Made by a program: the position numbers and the translations under genes. DNA of 64,000 nt from the NCBI GenBank assembly GCA_027886175.1, contig JAJNNQ010000002.1:748001-812000 (forward strand), given 5' to 3'. The notes beneath the pieces are model-generated. The model saw only the letters and a list, made by a program, of their open reading frames with translations. It had not been told where the DNA came from and made no database searches. Of the stretch, positions 12,076 through 22,865 are shown piece after piece. The DNA comes from Phylloscopus collybita (Eukaryota; Chordata; Aves; Passeriformes; Phylloscopidae). The first letter of the stretch is position 1; the number at the start of each line of letters is the position of its first letter.

Positions 12076-12540
12076 CACGAAGTACCAAGATATCCACTGA
12101 GCTCCTGAAGGATCTTGCCCACTAATGAGGCTGCTTGGGAGATGTGATTTACAAGGCTCCAGGATTTTCACTCCTCCCAGCTGACCTGGGAGAAGCATCT
12201 GTTGTTGGGATGTGTTTTCCGGCCTGGAACCATCAGCAGCTTTGTTGTGCCAGGACAAATCCCAATTTCAGTCCTGCAAGCCTCTTGCTGGCAAGTCTGG
12301 AGCTGCACAGAAGACGTGAGCCATTTGCATGATTAAAGGTTGCCGGACCAAACTGATTACAAAGATTCAGCAGGTTCTCCAACCCCAGCACGAGCACGGA
12401 TCCGCTTGGGAAGGAGCTCTGGGTGCAGAGCTGGCTTCTCCTCAGAGCAGCTTCCACTGGTTTCCACCGAGAGCTGGAAGTTCTCAGCTTCTCTCAGGAT
12501 TGATCTCTGCACCTGCAGAGTGAATTCCTGTAAATACTCT
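12076..12540. other. Intronic unique sequence
   Basis: Nothing recognised. Confidence 0.5.
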
Positions 12541-12960
12541 TGTGGTTTTAGTGGCTTTTCCTTTATAATATCAAAACCTGATGCTTTGATTAGAGATGGG
12601 GAGGTGGTGGTGAATCTGACAATGTTTTTCTGGCATTTAGCCCCTAATTGAAATATTACCTTGAGGTATTTATAAAAAAAATATTAAATTGGCCCAGATA
12701 TTTTTTTTATGAATAAGGCTTTAATTAACTTTTTACATATTAAATGTACATCGGTGGAAATAGTTAGACAAATAGCAGGGGCGTTAGTCATGCAGAAGCA
12801 AAGGGATGATTCAGTCAGGGACTTGCGTGTGTTACAGCAGCCTCTCCCTCCCAAGGCACATGTGAGAGATGCTGAGAGGGAAAGGAAATTAGCATGAGAG
12901 ATGGAAGCGAGCGTGGAGAGGGAGCATACTTTAAAAAAAAAAGGCCAGGAGAAAGGCAAG
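12541..12960. promoter_or_regulatory. Candidate conserved noncoding element
   Basis: Repeat-free sequence with homeodomain-like TTAATTAA, a TTTACATATTAAATG core, a cggtggaaatagttag segment and retained CpGs. It has the AT-rich, motif-dense look of vertebrate developmental enhancers. This is a judgement by appearance; conservation was not measured. Confidence 0.3.
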
Positions 12961-13310
12961 GTTCCCAGTGGAATTAGAAATTAAGGGCTCCCTTGCTTAC
13001 GCAGGAATAACTCACGGAGTCCAGGGACCCGAGCTCTGTTCCCAGCTCTGCCTCCGATCTGTTACACAACTCCGCAGCTCCGTTCCCCCCTTTCCCCTCA
13101 CTCCCACCCCTCCCTCGGCTCGCCCAGGTTGATTTGACAAGTTCTCCTCCACGTCCACTGGGATGGCAGCCGGGGGGACGGGGGCAGAGGCCGGGGAGAG
13201 CAGAGTAACGGTGAGGGTAGCGAAGCGTGAGCGGAGATCGCCCCGGGACGGGGTGGGAGCTCCGACCTGGGAGGTTTTGGAGAACAGGTTAGACAAACAT
13301 CTGTCAGGGG
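12961..13310. other. CpG-rich intronic block
   Basis: CpG-dense sequence (for example gagcggagatcgccccgggacgg) with no recognisable exon. It neighbours the candidate regulatory block at 12541-12960. Confidence 0.4.
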
Positions 13311-15497
13311 TAGTTCAGGCAGAGTGGATCCTGCCTTTGGGCAAGAGGGTGCGAGGTCCAAGTCTGATACCTGTGATTTGAAGTGCTTCTGGAGCACGGG
13401 CTGAGCCTTGCCAGTCGATCCAGGTATTAGTGCAAAACCAAAAGTGCATCATGAACAAAGTAAGGGGCTTTTTTAGGAAAAAAAAGAGTGTTTTAATATC
13501 AAGATTCACCCCTAATTACACTGGCTTAACTTTTCTGCCACTTCCACTGAATTAGACATAAACTATTCTGATTTACACCGGGCCAAGAGGAGAATCAGGC
13601 CACGTGTTTTTCCGCTGATGGCCAAAATATATATTTTTACTTGATTCGATTTATTCACTAACTGATTTGCATAGACATTTCCGAAGGCTGCTCGGTTGTT
13701 TTTTTCTTTTTTTTTTTTTTTTTTTTACCTCCCCAGTTTTTTTGCACTTCACATGTCACGTATCCCCCACTCATTACACAGGGCAGCAGCAGTGTTGCCA
13801 CCAAGGGAGCTCACATTTAACAGCAAGAGAGGAATCTTCAGCAATTCCCGTCCCGAGGGACCGCGGGATGCGGAGCTTTGATTTTGTTGCTCTAAGATAG
13901 GCAGGGATGAAAGCAGTGTGCACTGGCAGTAAATCCTTAAGGTGCTGGGTTCCTCCAGCAGCTCGACAAGTGCCTTTCCCTCCCATGAAAGTCACCAAAA
14001 TCAGTGTAAGCAGAACGGGTCATCACCTCTCCTCCCCTCCAAGTTAATATTCTGGATAAGGAGCCATGAGTTGTTCCCAGCAACTCTGGAGAGCACACAC
14101 CCAGAGCTGGGGGATGTGGGTGCTCCTCAAGAACCTGTAACAGAACATCAGATGTCAAATCAGAAATAAAATCATGTCCAGTCCTCAAACATGAAGGCAG
14201 GGTTGATGTAAGAGCAAGCAGGCATTTGGTGAATTGACAGCAGTGAGGATGAGAAGCCAAAGCTGGAATTGTGGGTTTTCTTGCAATCAGGTTGGAAAAG
14301 CCCTGGAAAACCCTCACAATGTGAAAGAAAAGAGGAAAATATATTGTACTGACACACAGCCTGAGCAAAGGAAGGGCTCATCAGGGGATCTGTTATCATT
14401 TGTCTTAAAATGGGTGAACCCAGAGACAGAGATCGAACCTGAATCGAAACCCAGAGCACCTCCCTGCTCTTCCCATTCCCTCACAGCCCTGGTCCCTTCA
14501 GGGAGACTCCAATCCCAACCCACAGGTTATTCCCATTCTGGGTCCCCACCACTTTCCTTGCCTGGGAGGGCAAAATCCATGTTCAGTTCAGGCTGGAAGA
14601 GATCTTCTCCAGGGGAGAGAGGATTTCTGGACATGAGGGGTGAGCAGTGTGTGGCACAAGGCGTCTCTCCAATTAGAGGCAGTCATTATTTGAGCTTCAG
14701 AAACCTGGGTAAAACAAGGGAAGCATCAGATGAATGCAACTGGTTTGTCCTGTGAATACAAATGATGACTGATTGAGAAAATTGTCTGGAGGTGGTTGGT
14801 TCCCTCTGCTATTTGAAATTTAGGGTTTCTTTGAGGTCAACTAGCCCAAGTAGGGCTACAAGGTCAAGCAGTCAAGGTGAGAGCTTCACTGTTTCAAATC
14901 ACAAGCAGATACTACAAGTTCTGGCTATTTTAGCGCTGCTATTTATTATTGTTTAACCTCTGTCTATGATTTGACAGCAAAGCCAATGGAGAACCTCCAC
15001 AAATCACATTTCTGTGGTCTTACATTCACCAAGGACACAAGGTCCTTGTATTACTCAGGGTGTGGCAGGTCCCCAGGAGGTCCCCATGCCATGCATTCAC
15101 TTTTTGTGTTTTGCTCAGCTTCCCAAACCCAACCATTGACATTTTCAGCCCAACACAATGCCAGGCTGACTCCTTATGGTGGCTGAAATGAAACATGAGG
15201 ACATGATGCAGTAGAGGGTCTGCTTTGAAACTGTAGTCAGGATAATTTCCTTCAGTTTTCAAGCACTAGGACTCATTTCTCTATATCCGGGACCAGCACC
15301 AGGCTGATCATCAGCTCGTAGCTTTTCACAGCCATGCTGGCAATGCACAACAATGTGAGGAGGAAATTTTTTTCCCCAGTTTTTCTGTTTCTGATTATTT
15401 TGTTTGCGTCTTCTTAGGACTGAAGATTTAAGGGAATATCTCAGAACGTGGCTGTTGGTCAGGGTGAAAGAGCAGTACCTTGTCTTTGTGATAGATT
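13311..15497. other. Intronic unique sequence
   Basis: A T-rich run lies near 13699-13726 and no exon or transposon is recognised. Short AT-rich patches at 13540-13670 could be regulatory, but nothing decisive is visible. Confidence 0.5.
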
Positions 15498-15745
15498 ACA
15501 TGGGATTTTGGGAAGGAATTCTTCCCTGTGAGGGTGGAGAGGCCCTGGCACAGGGTGCCCAGAGCAGCTGTGGCTGCCCCTGGATCCCTGGAAGTGCCCA
15601 AGGCCAGGTTGGATGGGGCATGGAGCAACCTGGGACAGTGGAAAGTGTCCCTGCACATGGCAGAGGGGTTGCAATCAGATCTTTGAGGTCCCTTCCAACC
15701 CAAAGCACTCTGTGATTCCATGGTTCTATTATTCCATGGTCTTAC
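15498..15745 (+). mobile_element. CR1 LINE 3' fragment with tail
   Basis: Sense CR1: ttcttccctgtgagggtgg, gatccctggaagtgccc, gaggtcccttccaaccc, then a degenerate ttccatggttctattattcc tail. Confidence 0.9.
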
Positions 15746-16448
15746 GGCCCTGCCAAGGGCCATAAAAATCAATGCATGACAGAGTTCTGAGTATTTATCC
15801 ACCTTGCCAGCAGATGTGTTCCTGGGAGGTGGAGCTGTTTCCTTCTGGAAAGGGAGCTGCAGCTCAGGCTGTGAGGTTCCTCTTTTGTTTGGGTGAGGCA
15901 GGGGATTTGTTGGTGTTCCCATCTTTGGGAGCTGAGCTCCTTCAGCAGTTTCCTCACGTGCACTCCCCCAGTGATGGACACGCTCACAACTGGAGACATT
16001 TCAGACAAATGTTCCATATATTTAACTCCCTTTTCTGCTTGAGATTTACACAAGAGCTTCAGCTATAATCAGAATATCTGTCATCCACAGCTTATCTGCT
16101 GACTTAAAATTGCTTGTAAATCATCCAGCCTGCATCTGGGGCTTTGCAATTTCCTCACTCCTCTGCGTCTAAATAGATCTGAAATTCCCTAGCATTGTCC
16201 TCAAGTGCTTGGGATTAGAAAGTGGGAAGATAATGATGGCTCTCCATCTCACAGGTGGGCAGCTGGGGCAGAGGAGCTGTCTGAAAGTCATGTTTTGTAG
16301 GACTGAGCCCCTTCTCTCTTTGGAACCACAGATCCAGCCTCCAAACCACGCTTCCTCTCATGAGCTATTTATAAAAAGTGGCTTTTATGCTGTGGGAGCT
16401 ACATCAAATTTTTCTGCTTCACCAACTGGGTAACACTGAAACCCACAG
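15746..16448. other. Intronic unique sequence
   Basis: No exon or transposon recognised. The AT-rich part at 16080-16200 could be a small conserved element, but this is only an impression. Confidence 0.45.
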
Positions 16449-16475
16449 AAAAAAAAAAAAAAAAAAAAAAAAAAG

Positions 16476-16517
<42 letters not shown>
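16449..16517 (+). repeat. Poly(A) tract interrupted by GGC
   Basis: 26 A residues (16449-16474), the triplet ggc, then 40 A residues (16478-16517). No retrocopy body is recognisable upstream. Confidence 0.95.
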
Positions 16518-16518
<1 letters not shown>

Positions 16519-16694
16519 CCAAAAAACAACAGATTGCCCAAGCCTGCTTCAGGGAGGTGAGCAGCTCCTCCAGCACCCAGACCCCCTCCCTTCTCCAAAT
16601 GGAGCCTGTAAAGCAAAAAACTTCTGCAAGCCGAAAAATTGCTTAATTGCCTCAAATTGATTCCATGGTTTTATTAAGATATTTTCCCAGCTCT

Positions 16695-16825
16695 ATTATG
16701 GTTAATTATTTGTATTACAGTAGACTCTGAGGCCCCAAGCAGAGATCAGGGCCCCATTGTGCTAAATAGTGTACAAGCACTTAATAACAGAATCATTCCT
16801 TGCCCCAGATAGCTTGCAATTATGT
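16695..16825 (+). mobile_element. Ancient amniote interspersed repeat fragment
   Basis: Contains ttatttgtattacagtag, gaggccccaagcagagatc, ccccattgtgcta, tgtacaagcacttaataa and ttgccccagatagctt. These phrases belong to an old repeat I remember as very common in turtle and crocodile genomes. I do not recall its family name with certainty. Confidence 0.55.
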
Positions 16826-17640
16826 GGGGAGCTGCAGTGGAAACACACCACAGCTCATGTGAATGCCTTTTAGGAGAGGTTAATGTGGATTTTGGGAGCC
16901 AAGAGGGTCTCTGTGCAGCCCCATTTTTCCTGCTGAGCTCAGGTGGGAAAACCTGGAGGGAGAACCTTGATGTTCAAGCAGGGGATGAAAGCCCCACCTG
17001 GCTTAAGGCTTTGTGAGAGGAAGAAAGAGGAAAGAGAAGTGGGGGAAACTGAACAAGTTCCTGTGCTGCTCTCCCCTTCACCTTCTGTTTGTGCTCAGAG
17101 ACTGGGCTGCAGGAGGGAGCTTGTTATCCTGGGGATTTCCAGCCTCGTCTTGCAGAGGCAAAGCGTTCCTCTGCTTAGGTGAATGCTGAGATGAGCACCA
17201 GCCTTGCAGGGACCCTGCTTCCCCCGAGCCCGAGTGAGGAAGTAGAGCAAAAATGCAGAAAGGGAACCCTGTGAGACTCCTTCTCCCTCCTCCCACACCA
17301 CCCCACGGCCAAAGCTCTGTGGCTGCATCTCAGCCGTGCGTGGGAGATCTCATCTGTGGATGGGGTCAGCACTGGGGGAGCTTTTCCACACCTTCAAGAG
17401 AGTGGGGAGAGTTTTGAGACCTCGAAGCCTTGCTGGAGGTGATGTTTGGGGCCGGGAGCGTGCCAGGTTTGGGGTGAACGGGCAGCTGGTGATTCAAGCA
17501 AGGGTGTCACTTGTACCCCAGGTGCTGCTGAGCTCTCGGTGACCCTCAGAGACTTCACATCTCTGCATTGCCCACCTCTCCCCAGGGCTGAGAGGATGTG
17601 AAAAGCAGCAAACCGTAGCCCCAGCCGGGGGAAAAAAATC
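16826..17640. other. Intronic unique sequence
   Basis: No gene or transposon recognised. The last 200 bp become CpG-richer. Confidence 0.45.
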
Positions 17641-18440
17641 CAATTGTTTCCAAGCACTAAGCTCAGGACTCAAGCGGAGCAGGAACCTCTGGAGATAACG
17701 CGGAGCCTGTGTGTGTGTGCGGGTCTGTGTGTAACGCGGCCTCGCCGAATCCCCCCGGCTTTAGCAGGGCTTTGAAAAAGATCTGGGTGGTGATTCAAAA
17801 TCCAGGTTATGACCTGTGACCTTTGGATGAGAAATTGTTGCCATTTAGGATGTGTTAGGAGGTCCATCCTTTTCATCAAATGCGTGTTTCTTCTTGCTGC
17901 GGGAGGCAATCACACCGGTATATCATTAACTCGCAGAAAAGGAGGCTGTAAAAGAAGTTGATGGGGGACCTTAGCCCACACCCTGCTGGGGTCTGCTCGA
18001 AGCACAATATCCCAGCGACCATGAGATTAAGCTAAAGAGAAAAGTGAAAATGCTTTTCACGATTCACACGCCCTTTAGATTGTTTTATTAAACCATTTGA
18101 ATAGGGATTTCCCTTTCGGCCGACAACGGGGCCCGGCCAATGCATAGTTCTAGGTTGCTATGACTTAGTTGGTGCTGGCTAATCACAAGTGAGGGCAAAT
18201 TTCATATAAAATATCTCGGGCCATTGTCAACCTAATGCGGCGTGACAGTGCCAGCACAAAGGGGGATTCATTCACCCCAGCAGGTAATAAGGACGATTTG
18301 CCATACCAACCAGGCAGTCTCGAGGGGGGCTGTCAAATACGATCAGAGCAGCGAAATGGAGCCTCACATTCCATTCTCAGGTGGGCGAAGGCGATCCTTT
18401 TGTTCCACCATGTTGCTTCTGATAACAGAATACAATTATA
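17641..18440. promoter_or_regulatory. Candidate conserved noncoding element (enhancer-like)
   Basis: About 800 bp free of transposons with many retained CpGs (for example tttcggccgacaacgg) among homeodomain- and forkhead-like AT motifs. Examples are gctaatcacaagtg, ccatttgaatagg and ttgtcaacctaatgcgg. The mix is unlike neutral avian intron and resembles conserved enhancers near Wnt genes. No conservation data are available here. Confidence 0.35.
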
Positions 18441-18444
18441 TTCC

Positions 18445-18612
18445 TTTTTTTTTTTTTTTTTTTTTTTTTTTTGTTAATTTGCTTCCCCGTATCCTTCTGA
18501 CCGTTGGGGCTGTTTTACACAGCAGCCTTTGGGGCTTGCCTTCTTTTCCTTGCCTTATATATATATATATATATATAATTTATTTATTTATTTTTAATTT
18601 CTTTTTTTTTTT
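18445..18612 (+). repeat. T homopolymer, (TA)n and T-rich low-complexity cluster
   Basis: 28 T residues (18445-18472), then (TA)n at about 18556-18578, a (TTTA)n-like stretch and a further T run near 18602-18613. Confidence 0.9.
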
Positions 18613-19200
18613 TCCCCGAGCCCAGGAGGAACCCCGATGTTCCTTTAACCTGCAAGGCGCCCTGGAGAATTTCACCCCAGTCCTTCCCCCGCTCCTCTTC
18701 CTGCGCCTTCCCCTTTCATTAAGGACTCTGTCTTGCCACAATGAGCGCCCTGTACCTCTGCTAATCACCCCCGATTGGCACACAGCTTCCTTTTGTCCGG
18801 AGCCTCCCAGGGATGTTGGGGAGACGAGGAGGGCTCGGGGTAATTCGGGGCGGATGGAAAGGACCGTGAGCTGCTGCTCCAGGAGGATGGGATATTCAGG
18901 AGAAGGCATTTATGGGATGGCGGGACGGGGGGCATCAGACGCCGCCCGAGTATTTCACACATGACCAAGCCAACAGAAAGATAAAACATTAAGCGGGATA
19001 GGTAGGGAGACTTACACGGTAGTGATTAGATCAGCGGAGAGATAGGGCGATAGAGAGAGAGAGAGATAAGGAGAGTGTTTGCTTTGCAGGTATCAGACTC
19101 GGCTTGCTGATACCAGACCGTCCTGCTGATTTGCCTATCTTGGGGGTCTGGTTACCTGCGAGATCACCTGGGGTTGTTTTGACAGTGGCTAATTAAGGAG
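18613..19200. promoter_or_regulatory. Candidate conserved noncoding element with GATA-like sites and a hairpin
   Basis: Repeat-free and CpG-retaining. Between 18978 and 19075 there are several GATA-core sequences (agataaaac, gggataggta, agataggg, gcgataga, gataagg). At 19089-19114 an 8-bp perfect inverted repeat, ggtatcag...ctgatacc, has a 10-nt loop. A regulatory role is inferred. Confidence 0.3.
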
Positions 19201-20339
19201 AGCATTCCAGCCTCCAGCCCACCCTCTGCTCAGGCTCACACGGGGGCTCGGAGGGCAGCAGGGAGGGAGCAGCAGCCCTGCTCTCAGGGCACAAGGCTTG
19301 CAGGCTGCCCTGGCTGCTGGCAATCCGGCTCTACCTGTTCCAGGTACAGCCTGAAAGGTTTGGGAGCACGAGGAAGGTTTGGAGGTTTGAGCACCACGCC
19401 GGAGGATGCAGCTCTGTTGAGCTCCATCCAGTGCAACAACAACATCCACGAGCAACCAACAGAGAGAAAGTGAGAAGGGAAAGGGAAAAGGAAAAGGAAA
19501 AGGAAAAGGAAGAGGAAAAGGAAAATGACCCCCATCATTCAGATGTTTTGGGGAACCTTGGCCTTCAGGATTTTACCAGCTGTGCTAATCCTACCTCCTT
19601 CAATCCAACATTCCCTCTTATCTGTATCGCCTTCATGTTCCCTGGCAGGAATTGCCCATTTAATAATTTCCCTCCAATGAGCTGAATCACAGCTAATCTG
19701 ATCAAATGTCTTTTTAGGGCCTTTCATCTTCCCAGGGATGTGTTGACACTAGCACAGCTGGTTCAGAGGAAACAAGAACTCAATCAGAACTCTGTTCAAA
19801 ACACAGATGGGACCCAAACCTAACCTTTCCTTTAAGATATGCAAAAGTGTGGTTAACTTCTTGTTACTATGCATTTGCATAAGTCTTTGCATTCAGGGGC
19901 CTGATTTTTGACTGGTTAAAAAAGCCAAGCAAACCCTGGAGCTGGATTTTGATGAGAAACTGTGCAAAATCATCTGGGCACCGAGCTGACTGGGCTACCT
20001 GGGAAGAAGGGGACAGGCTGGGATGTCACACGGAGCCGTGGGGCAGCTCCTGGTTGTCATCACCTGCAGTGCTGTGGGTGCTGCATTTCTCCCAGAGCTG
20101 CAGCTGCTCTCGGAGCCACCCTCACCCCATTCCAGGGAAAGCCTTGGTTACCTGCAGCCCCCAAGGGCTGCTGTTCTGGCAGAGTGGGCTTCCCTAGGTT
20201 TGGAGACAAACCCCATGGGAACACTGCTGAAGAGGATGGGATGTGACACAGCCCCACACACAGGCAATGGCAGCAGGAGCTTGGGTCTCACTGGTGAATG
20301 ACTCCAGATCGTTCAGGCCAGGCTGTAGAGCTGTGTAGA
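19201..20339. other. Intronic sequence with a purine microsatellite
   Basis: A (GGAAAA)n-like run lies at about 19477-19526. Nothing else is recognised. Confidence 0.5.
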
Positions 20340-20515
20340 GACTGGAGTGGTGGACTCTCCACGCCTGGAAATGCTCCAGGCTGGGCTGGATGGGGCTCTG
20401 AGTAATCTGAAGTAGTGGAAGTTGTCCCTGTCCATGGCAGGGGGTTGGAATGAGATGATCTTGAGGGCCCTTCCCACCCAAACCATCCTGTGATTGGATA
20501 ATTCTCTGATTGCAG
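20340..20515 (+). mobile_element. CR1 LINE 3' fragment
   Basis: Sense CR1: ggtggactctccacgcctgg, gtccctgtccatggcaggg, ggttggaatgagatgatct, ending caaaccatcctgtgattgg. Confidence 0.85.
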
Positions 20516-20553
20516 TCTTACAAAGAGGTCTTTGAGGAGTGCAGTGAGTGATC

Positions 20554-20852
20554 TGTCACAATCTGACACGAAAGAACGACACTCAGGCACTGAGATGTCC
20601 AAGGCAAAAAAAAAAGGGGCAGTTTATTTACAGACCTCAACATTTATAGAATTCCAACAGTGACCATGGATCGGAGGAAGAAAATTGTCCTCTCCAACCA
20701 CACTGGTCAAACCCAACAGTCCATCAATTCTCTCCTCCTCCAGAAAGGAACGCAAAACAATCATTATTGACATGAGAAGTGCGTGAGAAACTCCATTGCA
20801 AAAATGCAAACACAGAAGGCTGAAATGAACTTCAGAAAAACAGAAAAGAACA
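20554..20852 (-). mobile_element. Solo LTR, endogenous retrovirus family 2, copy B
   Basis: About 300 bp, starting TGTCACAATC on the + strand and homologous to 33660-33962. Shared phrases include agaacgacactca, tgagatgtccaaggc, ggcagtttatttacagacc and aacagtgaccatg. The tttatt at 20623-20628 is a reversed AATAAA, giving minus orientation. The right end is decayed. A degenerate target repeat (gtgatc / gtgagc) is possible but not clean. Confidence 0.85.
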
Positions 20853-21074
20853 GAGTGAGCTTCAGTTTTCCTTCTGCATCCAAGGGATCCCAGGCAGCCA
20901 TTTAGGCTCTGCTGCTGTTCAAAGGTTCCCAAGTAAGCAAGGTCCTCAGGATAAGATGGATGGGGATTTATGTAACTCTGGACATCTTAGTGCAAGGCAG
21001 TGCTGCTCTGGAGTGTCCTGGAGCTGCTGCCAAGACCTGTAACCAGGTGAGGCGCTGATTAGAAAGTCCCCATG

Positions 21075-21155
21075 TCATAGAATTATGGAATACTTTGGGT
21101 TGGAAGGGACATTTAAAGGTCTTCTAGTCCCACCCCTTTGCAATGAGGTGACCAC
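21075..21155 (-). mobile_element. CR1 LINE tail fragment
   Basis: Antisense CR1 tail: catagaattatggaatactt, gggttggaagggaca and ggtcttctagtcccaccc. Confidence 0.8.
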
Positions 21156-21345
21156 AACTCAGCCCAGAGGCAGAGGAGCTGAGGTTCTCCTGGAAGGCCC
21201 CATGGATAAACAGTTATCCCAGCACCAGCATCACTCCTGGGGTAATAAGGCACCATGCAGCACAGGCTGAGGAGAAAATTCCTGGTTTTTTTCCCCCTCC
21301 TCTGTGGCATGCCGCAGGCTGGAGAGTGTAAGATGAGCCTTCTGC

Positions 21346-21390
21346 CCATTGCTTTGCAAATGGGGAAACTGAGGCAGAGTTTTGGAGTCA
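21346..21390. mobile_element. MIR/CORE-SINE-like relic
   Basis: caaatggggaaactgaggca is the classic phrase of MIR-type tRNA-derived SINEs. Only a short piece remains. Confidence 0.4.
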
Positions 21391-22190
21391 CCTGTGTCCA
21401 TAGAGGCCCTTTGTGCAGCACAGAAATCTCACGGGGTGAAGCAGTCACCAGGCTCTGATCTTCCCAAAGCCTCTGGAGTCTTCTCAGAGGAACCCCAAGG
21501 GCTCCCTGGCTGATGCTGCTGTGGTTGAGCAGAAAATGGGGGTCAGGGCACTTGGTGGTTTAGGCTTGGGGGTGACACCAAGGAAGGAAACAAAAGCTTT
21601 AAAGATCTCAGGATCTTGGGATCTCTTCCTTAAGCTTTCACTCGGGAAAGTGTTTTCCAGCATAACCAGGATAAACACTGCTCAGGCTGTAGAATTTGGG
21701 AATGTGCTCTGTGGAATGAACCTCCCTCCCACCAGGGAGCCTGACTTGTCCCCTCCTCTTACAGTCCTCGTGCTGAGCCACATCCAAGGCCACAGCTTCC
21801 ACCCCAATGGGCGGAAAGCAAACAGCAACTGTGGGACAAGGACCCATTTTTCAGGAGTGAAGGGGTAATTGAGGAGGTGCCAGGTCTGAGGTGCTGCAGG
21901 AGACCAACGTGCTGCAGGTGGTGAGGATGGGTCAAGGGGAATGGCAACGCTGGAAACAGGGAGCTCTCCAGAGGGAAGCTGAAGGAAGCTGGAGGCTGAG
22001 CCGGATTTATGTAAAACCTTTCAGTTGCTTTATCTGAGCTGGGATCCTCTCTTGCTGCAGTCGAGAGGAATGTGGGGAAACTGAAGCTCACCTGCCTCTG
22101 AGACTGCCAGAGCCAATATTTGGTTTCCAACGTTCCCAGTATTTTCCCCTCAAGCACTGTCAGGGTCCCAGCAGCCGTGACACCCCTGTG
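21391..22190. other. Intronic unique sequence
   Basis: No gene or transposon recognised. Confidence 0.5.
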
Positions 22191-22258
22191 ATCCTCCTCC
22201 TCCTCCTCCTCCTCCTCCTCGTCCTCCTCCTCCTACTCTTCCTCCTCCTCCTCCTCCC
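22191..22258 (+). repeat. (TCC)n trinucleotide microsatellite
   Basis: About 68 bp of tcc units with three point interruptions. The Leu- and Arg-rich open frames over it are artefacts. Confidence 0.95.
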
Positions 22259-22373
22259 CTGCGATGGGAACGACGCTTGTTCCCCTCCAGCACTTGGGCA
22301 CTGTCTGTGGATGGATCTGTCAGCCAGCGTGTGCCAAGGAGTTCCCTGTTCTCTGCCTTCCCCTGGTGCTGGG

Positions 22374-22420
22374 CCAATATTTAATAGTTCTGATTGGCAA
22401 ATGATTTCCCGCTTGGTGAT

Positions 22421-22458
<38 letters not shown>
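22374..22458 (+). repeat. Short poly(A)-tailed repeat, copy 1 (inverted copy at 30612-30677)
   Basis: A 50-bp body, from ccaatatttaatagttctg to gcttggtgatcat, is followed by 35 A residues. Its reverse complement recurs at 30612-30677 next to a T run. No AATAAA is visible. Avian CR1 elements lack poly(A) tails, so this is not a CR1 end. Confidence 0.75.
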
Positions 22459-22462
<4 letters not shown>

Positions 22463-22555
22463 AAAAGCTTTTAACTTTTTTTTTTTTTCCTTTTCCTCAC
22501 CTTCACTCTTTTCCCTGGGGAGAGATCTGTCCTGTGAAAATGTGATCTTTCATTT

Positions 22556-22865
22556 CTTGGAATGGTTTGGGTTGGAAGAGACCTTTAAAGTTCATCTAGT
22601 CCAATTCCCCTGCAGTGAGCAGGGACACCTCTCCTACAGATCAGGTTGCTCAAAGCTCCAAGCTAAATTCACCTTGTCTGCTTCCAGGGATGGGGCATCC
22701 ACCACCTCCTTGGACAACCTGTTCCAGTGCTTCACCACCCTCATCATAAAAAAAATCACTTCCTTTTGTCTGGATCCACATATTTTTAGTTTAAAACCAT
22801 TACCCCTGTTTTAGTTCAACAGGCCCTACTGAGAAGTCTCTCCCCAGATTCCTTCTAAGCCCCCA
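22556..22865 (-). mobile_element. CR1 LINE 3' fragment
   Basis: Antisense CR1: gggttggaagagacctt, tcaggttgctcaaagctcc, ggggcatccaccacctcc, caacctgttccagtgcttc and agaagtctctccccag. Confidence 0.92.
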
